From assembly GCA_014925825.1 (NCBI GenBank), contig JACGCK010000215.1, forward strand, positions 1-64,000: a stretch of DNA of 64,000 bases. The letters are read 5' to 3'. The notes under the pieces are model-generated. The model ran no database searches. It was not told the DNA's origin and saw nothing but the letters and a program-made list of their open reading frames with translations. Made by a program: the position numbers and the translations under genes. This document shows, piece by piece, positions 52,596 to 62,788 of this stretch; position 1 is the first letter of the stretch; each line of letters opens with the position of its first letter. The stretch comes from Pholiota molesta. Its lineage: Eukaryota; Basidiomycota; Agaricomycetes; Agaricales; Strophariaceae.

Positions 52596-55354
52596 TCAGA
52601 GTTCGGGGATCGATTGCGTAGGCGTGAAGGAAGCCTTTTCCTTCTCGGTGTTGCTATTGATACTTGTGGACTGGCGTTCAGACTCGGCTTTAGCCGAGCG
52701 CTTATTTTTCAGCTTGATGGCTTTGAGGCTGTGACGACAAGCGCTTCAGTGAGAAACAGAGTGGCTGGAGTGAAATGAATAGACGCACATCCATGCTGGG
52801 ACAAGGCTGCCGGGAGGGATGACCCATTCTTCTGCCATATCGTATTCATGCGGCACAACACGTCCTCCGGTAGCTTTTTTGATGATCAGAGGGATGCCAT
52901 TCAGAAGCATGTAGGACAGAATTCCGACAATGACACCGTGCGCAATACTAATGAGGTTAAACGTATATCACGTTGAACTTGTCAAAACGAAGGAAATGAT
53001 GACATACTTATAGGTGAGAGGGATAACCAGCAGGGTGAGGAACGCGGGCACGGCGTCACCGATGTAGCGCCAGTTAATTTCGAGAACGCTATGTAATAGC
53101 TGGGTGTTAATATCGGACCATTAAATGCAATAACCATATAACGTACTTGCGAATCATCAACGATCCGACAATCGTCAACGCACCGCCCGTAGCCCATGAA
53201 GGAATCGACGCGAAAATCGGAGCAAAGAAGACACAGATGAAGAACATAAAACCGATGACGACAGCCGTTATCCCGGTTTTACCACCCTCTAACGAACGGA
53301 AGAAGCAGAAACATATTTGAACATTTGACATTTTGACCGGAGATAACGAAGAAGAGGATGAGACGTACCGCTGATACCCGTGGCACTCTCGATATATGCG
53401 GTGACAGGGCTGACGCCCAAGAGCGCACCCATGCTGATCGAGAAGGCGTCGATGCAGTAGGCGATGCTGGAGCCTTCGAAGTCGAGCGTTACAGGATCGC
53501 GGAGGCCGGCGAACTTCGCCATGGCGTACAAAGTACTAGAGAGCATCAGTTTCGGAAGAGGATACGAAGCTCGTATAATATTTACCCAGTGGTATCTGAA
53601 GGACAAGGAAATTAATCAGTATTTGACAGGGTCCCGGAAAAGAGCAATAAATTTACCTAGAATATCGACGTAGAGGAAGGTGATAAGCGCATACCAAACA
53701 CGCCCGCTCCTGTATTCAAATAAGAGGTGTCAACTTCAAGTAGATAGCGGGGAATAGAATGATTTGCGAACCCATAATTATACTTTAAAAACAAATGTAA
53801 GCACCTTAGAGTCTACAAGAGTGTCATTGAAACTCACGTCAATGGCGTTGCCAATCTTCGTCAATTTGTGGAAGGAGACGACCTGCTTGAAATAATCGAA
53901 CAAGGCATCGCCTGAAGCCGTATGCGGGAAGTATGTGACTGGGGTACCCCGCGGCCAGGATATGATGGACGTGAGCAGGATACCAAGGAGGATGGCACCT
54001 CGGACGCGGTACATCATTAACAGGAGGGTGAAAATTCTAGTGCTTCGTTATTGGGCAATTTAAATTTAACTTTGGAGCTTACTTACCCTCCAGTAAAGAT
54101 TCCAACCCACATTGTCGGGTTTCGTAGGACGCCTCTAGCGCAGTAATTTGGGAGATTCTCAACGAAGTCTAATGAATGTATGTTTAGTTTATAAACGGCC
54201 CACGTATTGTAGAGAGAATGCGGCCTACCGTCTGCAACACATCCTCCGAGGCCGACAAGATTGACGGTATCGCCGCCAATTACGCCGAGTCCGTTAGATG
54301 CTAGTGGATCGATAATTGGCCCAAGAATTATTGCTGAGGCATAGATGAAGCTACTCACAAAGACCGATGAATCTATCGCACAGGGGATTCTCAGCATATC
54401 GTAGAATAAATATCGAAAGAGCATGACTTACGCAATGTAGATTCCAATTCCAGCGCCAACAGCGAGAACGAGGGATTCAGGCATAATGCGCACAAGCCAT
54501 TGTCGGAAGCCGATGATTGAGAGGAATAAGAATATCCAACTAAAATGATTGTTTAAAAAAATGATAGAATTCATCAAAATAGAACGTACCCCTCGAGGAA
54601 GACAGCTGCAAGAGCTTCGCGGTATTTTATCATCCCACTTCCATGGAATCCAACCACCGAGTAGGAGAACTGTGAAGGCAAAGACGGATTGGGATGGGAT
54701 TAACGGTGTCCGATAAATGATGAAAGCTCACGTATGCATTTAAACCTAATCCTGGTGCTAGACCAACAGGAAGGTTGGCGAAAAGACCCATGAGGAAAGT
54801 CGAAATGGCGGAGATAGCAGCAGTGGAGGTGATGAGATCCTGGCGGACTCCATTAATGCAGGTGAGGTAGCTTTCGTCATTCACGCAAAGGTCGCTGGTT
54901 GGGCATTCGCAGGTGCCTCCTGAATCGGAGAGGATAGCAGCGTTGACTGAGATCTAGAGCAAAGTGTTCAGCGTGGCCTTCAATGAATATTGCGGTAAGA
55001 ACGCACGATGTACGCCATGGCGGCCTGTTAGGACGAACTGTACATCAGAAAATATCTTCAAAGCTAGAGATGTAGACGCACCCATGTTGTCAATCCAGCG
55101 CGAAGTTCGGTCTATATAAAAATGTCAACGCATTGATACTATCGGCGCCTATCAGGAAAAAGAGACGCACGGTGAACTTAGACCCTATACGCTCTCTCTT
55201 CACACCAGACCCTTCCAACTTGAACCATTTCCCCACAAACGATTTTGCGACCTATTATTCCAAGGAGCACGCGAGACAAATGGTGATCACGATTTAGCGC
55301 CATTCGGACAAAGTAAATCTTACCCACCCTGTCGTTGAATCTGGCAATGCTCAT
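52596..55354 (-). CDS. AzgA-type purine (hypoxanthine/adenine/guanine) permease
   Basis: Polytopic plasma-membrane proton symporter of the NCS2/AzgA group. Many short introns. The N-terminus is MSIARFNDR, then VAKSFVGKWFKLEGSGVKRE and TELRAGLTTWAAMAYI. The diagnostic SVNAAILSDSGGTCECP and GLFANLPVGLAPGLGLNAY follow. Later exons give SNGLGVIGGDTVNLVGLGGC, NPTMWVGIFTGG, LLGILLTSIISWPRGTPVTY, LDFEGSSIAYCIDAFSISMG (the family's substrate-site region is in VSPVTAYIESATGISGGKTG), IPSWATGGALTIVGSLMIR and FLTLLVIPLTYKY. The C-terminal tail is cytoplasmic and Ser/Lys-rich, ending SIPEL. I followed most exon joins and found no frame break. Start 55354 was chosen because exon 1 joins there by a GTGGGT donor into the conserved VAKS segment. 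Confidence 0.85.
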
Positions 55355-55582
55355 GGTGGGCCTCCTGCAGGGAACGAGCGTCGAGGATAGACGATCCAAA
55401 TGAGCAGAAAATGGGGGATATAAAAGCTGGAATGGAGCTGGAGGGGTATTGAAATATTTTCACTGAGGCGGCCTTTTTCGGCCCGTTGACTGATAAGATC
55501 ATCTCCAAGTTAGGGAGGCGAGATGTACCTAAAAATAGCCCTCATACATGTTCTCACTTTCTGACGCAGCTCCCAAGCTCTC
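55355..55582. promoter_or_regulatory. Divergent promoter: permease gene and, displaced, SDR gene 1
   Basis: Contains the permease 5' side and, at 55528-55582, a stretch matching the region just upstream of SDR gene 2 (CTAAAAATAG..., TTCTGACGCAG.TCCCAAGCTCTC at 59389-59442). This is the old upstream region of SDR gene 1, now separated from it by the gag element. Confidence 0.6.
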
Positions 55583-57950
55583 TTAAGACTTTCCGCGATG
55601 AGCCTGAAAGGCTCATCTTAGGATAAGATAAGACAAGGGGCAGAACCCATCAATATGTCACTTAGATAATCATTATCAGTGTAAAATCGCTCGATGTAAA
55701 AAATCCTTTCTTCATCTCTCGAGATTTGGGTTCTGCCATATTTGAGTCTTTCTGAGTCCTCATAAGTCCTCAGGACAAATTTTTTCACTCGTCATCTACA
55801 ATCTCCTCACCATTCTTTCTCTCAAGCCTTTTTTTCCTTAAAAAATTCCCACTTTCCCGTGATTTTCCCTTATCTGATCGTTATCGATGGCTGATGATAT
55901 TCCTGTCCCTGGTGGCGGAGACGACACTGGCCCTCCGCAAATTGACGAGCAACAACAGGTGCCTCCTTTGAGGACTCACCGCACTCATGTCAGCCAAGAT
56001 GCCATCGTGCTGTTCAAGACGCTTCCGCTGTACAATAAGCTCGAGATCAACAAGAAGATCGAGCTCGAGAACATCGGCCGGGTGAACAAGAGCATTCATC
56101 ACGCTCTCGACCCTGTCAAATACCCTACTGCAGGATCCGATGCGGCGTCTTTAATCACCGTCGTCGAGGAAGAACTCGCCGACCTTCTCAATGACAGCAT
56201 CCGTGATCGCTACAAGGACGTTCTCCCGATTTCCATCGTCAAATGGATTTCTGACACTCAGAAAGCTCAAGGTGAGCCCCAAGTTTTATCGAAGAGATCT
56301 TCTGCGGAGTTGTCTTCGGACGCGCACGCAAAATTGCTCGAGGCACGTATTGCTAAGCGTCGCTGTATGACGGGCGACGATATTGTTCCCCGTGAATCCG
56401 GGAAGGCGGTGGAATTAATTTTCCCGCAGATTTTATTTGATACCGAGATCTCGGTTGCCATCCCACTTCCGTTTTTCGTTTATCGTAACATGCGTTACAT
56501 TATTGACCACTTGGGCTCTTTGCCCATGGTTAAATGCAATCCTTTGGATGGCACGACAAAGGGCTTTTATATTATTGATGTTGAGAAGCTTTCCGTCACG
56601 CTTGGGAAAGAGCTCTCCATTGATTGCAGTGAGTGGGGCCAAGCTGCCTTCCAGATGCTGCGTTTTCATCAGATGCGTGACGTTAAAGGCGCTAGCGGAG
56701 GTTTTTCCGTGTGGTACGCGATGCACTTTGACTTTTTCTTTAAATTAATAGATCGCGATGAATTTTATTCCGCCTGGAAAGTCTTGGAACTCGAGCTTCG
56801 GCAAGAGTTCCGAAGCGAGAAAAAGGCCTTCTGCGCGACGCATTATGCAAACGCGTATGCCCTCGTAAAGGCCGAAAAGAAAATTCTGGACAAGGTCCAG
56901 GCTCTGCAGGGTCAAGGAAAGCTGGCATCTTCGGATCGCCCTGGCTACCCACCCCGCAGCGGCGGCAGTAATGGGAAATATTCCCGTCCTGGGAACACGT
57001 ACACGTCCCCCTCTTCCTTTCCCTCCAGCAGCACGAAGCCTTCCCTCCCTCCCTGCTGCGTCCTTTGCGGCCAGAGAGGGCACACTGTCTTTACCCACTC
57101 AAACGACACAGGCCCCGCCTTCTTCAGTGACGGCAAGCCCACATGGGCTCGTTTTGTCAATCGTTTCCTCCGCGCCGTCGACAACCGCGAGATCTGCATC
57201 AAGTTCAATCTGCGTGGCGAGCGCTCTGCCTGCACCCACGCGAAAGGCGCCCGAGCACACATCTGCTCTTTTTGCGGCAAAGACTCCCACTTCGCCTTCT
57301 CCTGGACCTGCAGAACTTCTCCCCCCGACGCTTGAGAATTTCCTCGCGGCCGCGCAGTCCATTCCCTTGCAGTACACGGATTTCTCATCAACAATAGCAC
57401 TTCGACCCAATTTCGACCCGTCTCAGCACCTCCATGAAGATATATTTTCCAAAGTGATTCATCCGTACAACACCGACGCCTTCGAATCTCTTATGCTCAA
57501 ACACAACATCTCCCACAACTACCCCCTGCTCGACCCACCCACCTTCTCCCTTCAGTGTTTGGCATGGCTGGTTTGGTCTTTGGCATCCGTAGGCCACAAA
57601 CCGTCTGGTCCAGACGCTCTGGTTTTCTCGGGCTTCTCAGGCTTCAAAACATTGGAAGTCGGAAGACATCCGAACACGCGCCCGATAGGTCATCCATCCG
57701 GCCCGGTTCGACGCGGAACGCCTTTCGAACGCACGCCCAGCGCTCCAGTCGAGGAGTCGCGCAAGGCGCCGCGTTCAAAGCACGGATCGATTCCGTTTTT
57801 CCGCGAAGCCCGCGAAAACCCAGGCACAACACGAAAATCCTTTATTGGGATTTTCGTGCTCTCCATTTCATCCTCATCTTTCCTTTCCCCTTCACTCATT
57901 TCATTTGGGTGCCCAAGACACTGAACTTATCTTATCCACTATCTCATTCA
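55583..57950 (+). mobile_element. Gag-only, internally deleted retroelement (DIRS-like suspected)
   Basis: About 2.35 kb inserted between SDR gene 1 and its promoter, judged from the alignment of both SDR upstream regions. Near the ends lie inverted copies of GGATAAGATAAG (55621-55632 and 57926-57937). Two perfect hairpins occur, GATGAGCCT/AGGCTCATC (55597-55617) and CACGAAAATCC/GGATTTTCGTG (57830-57858). It carries a complete gag-like gene and the start of a pol-like frame, then jumps to a 3' end without reverse transcriptase. No LTRs. Inverted ends and the gag type suggest a DIRS-like (tyrosine-recombinase) origin; this is inference. Confidence 0.5.
55887..57335 (+). CDS. Gag-like protein of the retroelement (482 aa)
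   Basis: One open frame from MADDIPVPGGGDDTG. A helical capsid-like region (ELADLLNDSIRDRYKDVLPI; GFSVWYAMHFDFFFKLIDRD; KAFCATHYANAYALVKAEKK) is followed by a Pro/Ser linker. Then come two Cys/His clusters, CCVLCGQRGHTVFTH and CTHAKGARAHICSFCGKDSH, which would bind nucleic acid. I know this arrangement from abundant mushroom retroelement gag proteins without LTRs. No enzymatic motif. The frame overlaps the following pol-like frame (about 57200-57650, -1 relative), which starts LENFLAAAQSIPLQYTDFSS and ends before any RT motif. Confidence 0.6.
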   Translation: MADDIPVPGGGDDTGPPQIDEQQQVPPLRTHRTHVSQDAIVLFKTLPLYNKLEINKKIELENIGRVNKSIHHALDPVKYPTAGSDAASLITVVEEELADLLNDSIRDRYKDVLPISIVKWISDTQKAQGEPQVLSKRSSAELSSDAHAKLLEARIAKRRCMTGDDIVPRESGKAVELIFPQILFDTEISVAIPLPFFVYRNMRYIIDHLGSLPMVKCNPLDGTTKGFYIIDVEKLSVTLGKELSIDCSEWGQAAFQMLRFHQMRDVKGASGGFSVWYAMHFDFFFKLIDRDEFYSAWKVLELELRQEFRSEKKAFCATHYANAYALVKAEKKILDKVQALQGQGKLASSDRPGYPPRSGGSNGKYSRPGNTYTSPSSFPSSSTKPSLPPCCVLCGQRGHTVFTHSNDTGPAFFSDGKPTWARFVNRFLRAVDNREICIKFNLRGERSACTHAKGARAHICSFCGKDSHFAFSWTCRTSPPDA

Positions 57951-57962
57951 AGATTGAAGAAA

Positions 57963-59225
57963 ATGTCCGCGAGCGATGCTAACCCTTCAGGAGATTTAAA
58001 GGGAAAACTCGCCCTAATCACAGGGTGCTCGTACGTCTTCCATCTTATCATGTTATCATGTCGGCACTCACCATAATGGCAGAGGAGGTATAGGCCGCGC
58101 CTCTGCAATTGCTCTCGCAAAACGAGGTTGCTCTATCGCCGTGCACTACAACACGTCTCAAAAAAAGGCCAACGATGTTGTTTACGAGCTGGCGTGCCAT
58201 TTAGGAGTCAGAGCCATCGCATTTCAGGCAGACTTATCAGGATACGATGGCGTGCACAAGTTGCATGCCGCTGTAGTCGCGGAAATGGGACACCCTGATA
58301 TTTTGTTCAATAACTCTGGAGTTACAAACAAAGTCGTTGGACCGCATGGGGATATACAAGACATCAGTGCGGAAGAGTTTGAGAGTACTTGGAGGACAAA
58401 CGCCGGTACAAGTTTTCTAGTAAGCCAAAATTTCTGTGGTAACGAGGGATACAGTTAACTAGAGGCGATTTTAGCTCACTCAGAAATGTCTCCCTCACAT
58501 GCTGGGCCAGAAATATGGACGTATTGTTTTCTGTTCTAGGTATTAGACATATCTTGCGAGCTTGGATTTTGAATTTCTAACATTCTCTATTTTGTGATAT
58601 CACTGTTAAGTGTCGCTGCCGGTGGGTCATTTCTTACATGTGGTTTATAATAGCACCTGATTGTCGCTGATATTGCAGGCACTGGAGGAGTTATTGGTCC
58701 ACACTATGCATCGTCGAAGTCGGCGCTGCATGGCCTTGTTCATTGGATTTCCGTGCGGTATGCCAAAGATGGTGTGGTGAGATATATTTCTTCACACCAA
58801 TAATTTCATATAAGAATTAAACTCTTCCCCGCCTGCTAGACATGTAATGCTGTCGCGCCAGCGTTAATTATAGGTGCGGTCGAAATCACACTTGTTACTC
58901 CAAGTCTCATACCAGAAAACTGAATTGTCCACACTAGAAACAAAAATGATGTCTAATCCATCCGAACAACTTAAGGTGTGTCAGATATTCAAGGCCATTC
59001 TAAATCATAAGACCATGACTTGCTTCTCCCAATCCTCAGGAAAGAATTCCTGTTGGACGATTCGGCCTCCCAGTCGAAATCGCTACGGTCGTGGAGATGC
59101 TTGTAACAAATGCCTATATGACAAACAAGGTTTGTTTTATTCGCATTACGGAGATATGATGGTTTTTATATGATTTATTTCAGATCATAGTCGTAGACGG
59201 TGGATGGACAGCCGGTGCATTTTAA
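57963..59225 (+). CDS. Short-chain dehydrogenase/reductase, tandem copy 1
   Basis: Classical NAD(P)-dependent SDR of the FabG-like type. About eight short exons join without a break from MSASDANPSGDLKGKLALIT to DGGWTAGAF. The cofactor site is ITGCSGGIGRASAIALAKRG, split by the first intron. NNSG-type loop: DILFNNSGVTNK. Catalytic residues are Ser in IVFCSSVAAG and Tyr/Lys in PHYASSKSALHG. The end has the usual PVGRFGLPVEIATVVEMLVT and IIVVDGGW. No N-terminal targeting signal, so cytosolic. Substrate unknown. Its former promoter lies left of the inserted gag element, so expression may now start within or near that element. Confidence 0.85.
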
Positions 59226-59482
59226 GTATGCAAAAGCAGGTGACTATATAGTCTGAACTTGAATAGACGTATTCCATCCTCTAGCCAGCATAATAACTAT
59301 CACCTTTGTATGCCGTATCCATTTTGGTTGGGGATTTGAATTACAGAGGCAATGTCCAAGCACACTGGCAAGGCAAGATCTATAAAACGTGATCTAAAAA
59401 TAGACCGGATATGTTCTGACTTCAAGTTCTGACGCAGTTCCCAAGCTCTCACAAGCTAACTGTAACGTCCACAATCGCATCA

Positions 59483-60745
59483 ATGGCTGCGAACGATATC
59501 AATTCTTCAGAATTTTTAAAGGGAAAACTTGCCCTAATCACAGGATGCTCGTGCGTCTAGAATCAATCTTATCATCTTTTAACACACCTTCTCACCATAG
59601 CCGCAGAGGAGGTATAGGTCGCGCCTCTGCGATCGCTCTCGCAAAACGAGGCTGCTCTATCGCCGTGCACTACAACTCGTCTAAAGCAAAAGCCGACGAA
59701 GTTGTCGCCGAGCTGGCTCACCTTCCGGGAGTCAAAGCCATCGCATTTCAGGCAGATTTATCAGGCTATGAGGGCGTGCACAAGTTGCATGCTGCTGTGG
59801 TCGCGGAAATGGGACACCCCGATATTCTGTTTAACAACTCTGGAGTTACTAACAAGGTCATTGGGCCGCTTGGGGACATACAAGACATCAGCGCGGAAGA
59901 GTTCGAGAATACTTGGAGGACGAACGCCGGTACAAGTTTTCTAGTAAGCCGAAAATTCTGTGGAAATGAGGCATCTGGTTGACAAGAGACGATTTGTAGC
60001 TCACTCAGAAATGTCTCCCTCATATGCTGGGACAGAAATATGGGCGTATTGTTTTCTGCTCTAGGTGGGAAATGACTTGCAAGCTTGGAATAATTTCTAA
60101 CATTATCTGTGATCGTGAAATTATTCTCAAGTGTCGCTGCCGGTAACATCTCTTACACGCTGTTTTACTATAGTCTTGAATTGTTATTGATGTCGCAGGA
60201 ACTGGAGGAGTCATTGGTCCACATTATGCATCGTCCAAGTCGGCGCTGCATGGTCTTGTTCATTGGATTTCCATGCGGCATGCAAAAGATGGCGTGGTGA
60301 GATCTCTCTCTCCAAAAAAACTGTTCATTATCCTAATTAACATCCTATCCATCTGCTAGACCTGTAATGCTGTCGCGCCAGCCTTGATTATAGGTGCGGA
60401 TGCGATTAAGCTCGTCACTTTCATACCACAAAACTGAATCCCCCACATGGCTTACTAGAAACAACAATGATGTCCAATCCATCTGAACAGCTCAAGGTAT
60501 GCTAGCTAATCATTAGGAATCATGGAGACTAGAGCATAACTCGCTTCTCCCGATCCCTAGGAAAGAATCCCTGTTGGACGATTCGGCCTTCCCGTTGAAG
60601 TTGCATCGATCGTGGAGATGCTTGTAACGAATGCCTATATGACGAATAAGGTTTGCCTCATGCACTCTTCGCAGATGTGTTGATTTTCACACTTTTCTTC
60701 TAGATCATAGTAGCAGACGGTGGATGGACGCCCAGTGCATTTTAA
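59483..60745 (+). CDS. Short-chain dehydrogenase/reductase, tandem copy 2
   Basis: Paralogue of the preceding gene with the same intron positions and about 90% protein identity by eye: MAANDINSSEFLKGKLALIT, GGIGRASAIALAKRGCSIAV, DILFNNSGVTNKVIGPLGDI, PHYASSKSALHGLVHWIS, PVGRFGLPVEVASIVEMLV, and the end IIVADGGWTPSAF. All SDR active-site residues are present and the frame is intact. Unlike copy 1 it keeps a compact upstream region: the shared CCCAAGCTCTC block lies only about 40 bp before the ATG, so it probably retains the ancestral expression. Confidence 0.85.
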
Positions 60746-61055
60746 GCTGGAAAAGCAATATCAAAGTAGCTCATAATGATATCGTTCGGTCCCGATAGCT
60801 GTACCAGTAACATGTAAATGATATTCCGAACCTCGCAGTGCATGGGACCCGTATATTTTATCCCAACCACTCCATTTCCCAGTGCTGAACAGTTCCATTC
60901 GTGCTTGAATCGTGAATTGACAGTGGGGCTCTAGACTGGCGCCTGCCAGTGATTGATATCTTGATTAGTCCCTGCAGAAAGCACTGGTTTAAAGTCACCC
61001 TAGAAGTGAAAGAAAAACATCTCACCATTCCCAGACGTCATCTTATGCCCCAGCT
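60746..61055. other. Intergenic, no gene seen
   Basis: About 310 bp after SDR gene 2. Nothing recognised. Confidence 0.45.
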
Positions 61056-61680
61056 GTGGGTGCAAGCAGCCAAAACGAGAGCAATCCAATCACGATGGAG
61101 TGTCACCAAGTGCCAGTTCCTCGGGGTTTGCCGCCCACACGTGCCGGGTGGCTGAACCTCGCTCCTTACATCCGAGGTAAGGAAGACCTGCTCGCTGCTT
61201 TTGCGGTCTTTACCATTCACGTTCCTCCGCTCCTTTCCCCACCACCACCCACAGCCTTCTCATCAGCCTCTGCAGCCCACGGCGCTGGATGGAAACCGAT
61301 AGCGGGGCTTTTATCAGCTTTGGATCGTCCCCCCACCGCATCGGGCGGGCGGCCCCTTGGCTTCCATCTCGCATGTCTGTGTGAGGATCGAGGTTAACTG
61401 GGGGCTACCGCTTTGCTCTCTACCACTTCCACGGATCGTCTGTGACTCCCGCTAGCGTTCATCTATGTGCCTGATGCGACGAGCTTTTTGATTGACCGTC
61501 GGGACAGAGGTACGCCCACCCCCTGCACCTGGGCTGGCTCCCGGGTTTCACCACTACAGCTGACACGTTGTGCACTTGCGCTCACAGGGAGATTGTGCGA
61601 CTCCCTTTTCAACCCGATGGTCGTCGAACCCTGCGATGGTTGCTGCCTGGCCCAGGCTCATGGTGGATGGAAGAGGTACG
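61056..61680 (+). CDS. Possible small multi-exon gene, unrecognised
   Basis: Open stretches with plausible splice sites can be chained: 61056-61397 (GWLNLAPYIRGKEDLLAAFA ... GRPLGFHLACLCEDR), a donor GTTAACTG at about 61395, then FIYVPDATSFLIDRRDR and EIVRLPFQPDGRRTLRWLLP followed by GTACGT at about 61677. The last piece looks protein-like, but I know no family and cannot fix the start, so this is only a candidate. It could also be a decayed gene. Confidence 0.25.
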
Positions 61681-61908
61681 TAATCTGGCCACGGTCTCTG
61701 CATGTTGTACAGATCGTTGATTCGCATTGCGGTGTGTCAGGCTATATCTTTTGCATATCTTGGATGTGTTTTTCCACCTGTTTTCATTTGAGCGCTTGTA
61801 GACTGTCATAGGACGGTAAGAACAATTTGGCTGTCGCCTCACTTTCGTCCTGCGTGCGCAGCTTCTGACGGTTGTCGTCATTAGTACACATCACCTTGAT
61901 CTATTTAG

Positions 61909-62346
61909 AGATGGTCACAAGGAGTCAATCAATCCATGTTGCTAAAGGTGCGTCGCGATTTTCATTGAACTTTCTCTTCATAGTTTTTTTCTGATCTTTT
62001 CAGTAGCACTTTTATTCGGTGCACTGGACATAGCTGGGATTTTAAATGCATCGGTTCTGCGTCGACGAGGTAAGTGCTTCTTTATAATAATGTTTATCCC
62101 GATTTTTGAATTTGTTCTCCGTCGTTTCACTAGGAGCTTTTGATGATGGGACTAAAAGGATGTTTTGTTTCTCACTGTACGGTATGTTTAGTCCTAAACT
62201 CAATTCTCCATAGGGGTTCTCAATGGGTTTGCGAAGGGTACGCCATCGATTAACGTTGAATCGATAATCTATGTGAGTGGCGTCGTCTTTATGTGAACAC
62301 CTCGGTCTTGGCTTATCTTTCAAATAGAGATTTGTGAGTTCCGATA
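61909..62346 (+). CDS. Possible small five-exon gene, unrecognised
   Basis: From ATG 61909 (MVTRSQSIHVAK), four introns with good GT...AG borders (at about 61946-62003, 62071-62134, 62182-62213 and 62239-62327) would join to VALLFGALDIAGILNASVLR, GAFDDGTKRMFCFSLYGVLN and a short end near 62346. The consistent splice signals are the only support; the product would be about 66 residues with one hydrophobic stretch. It may instead be part of a longer gene that includes the previous entry. Confidence 0.25.
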
Positions 62347-62788
62347 GGGCAGGCGAGCCACGGAGCTGAACTGACGCATGCTTTGTTCTTCCAGGTACTC
62401 CGGCTAATAAAGGTATTACAGTGATGCAAGGTAGGTATCGTTCGTGTGAGCGAGGCCATCGTGTAGCCCTTTAAGTGTGAGCGAGGCGCGTTGGGCCAAC
62501 GCCTCCGCCGCTGTAAGACATAAGAAATGAAAACTGAGTTCGGGCTGTATTGCATCCACGCATAGCCGAGCGGGTGCCGTGATGTCTTTGTTTATGTACT
62601 CCAAACACAGCCGCATCTGATCAGCACCGCGGTTCATTCTGCCGGGCCGAACCACTACTTTTCGGCCAAAATCCGACGCTTTGACCAGTGCCGACGACGT
62701 CTACGACGACGAGCTCAGCCACACCCAACGCCTAACTTATTTCCCTCCCCTTCCCCCCTTCCCTTTTCCACTTCCAACCATCCATGAT
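62347..62788. other. Intergenic, EPL1 promoter side
   Basis: About 440 bp. The last 80 bp are pyrimidine-rich (CCCTTCCCCCCTTCCC), a common feature just before basidiomycete start codons. No exon recognised. Confidence 0.45.
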
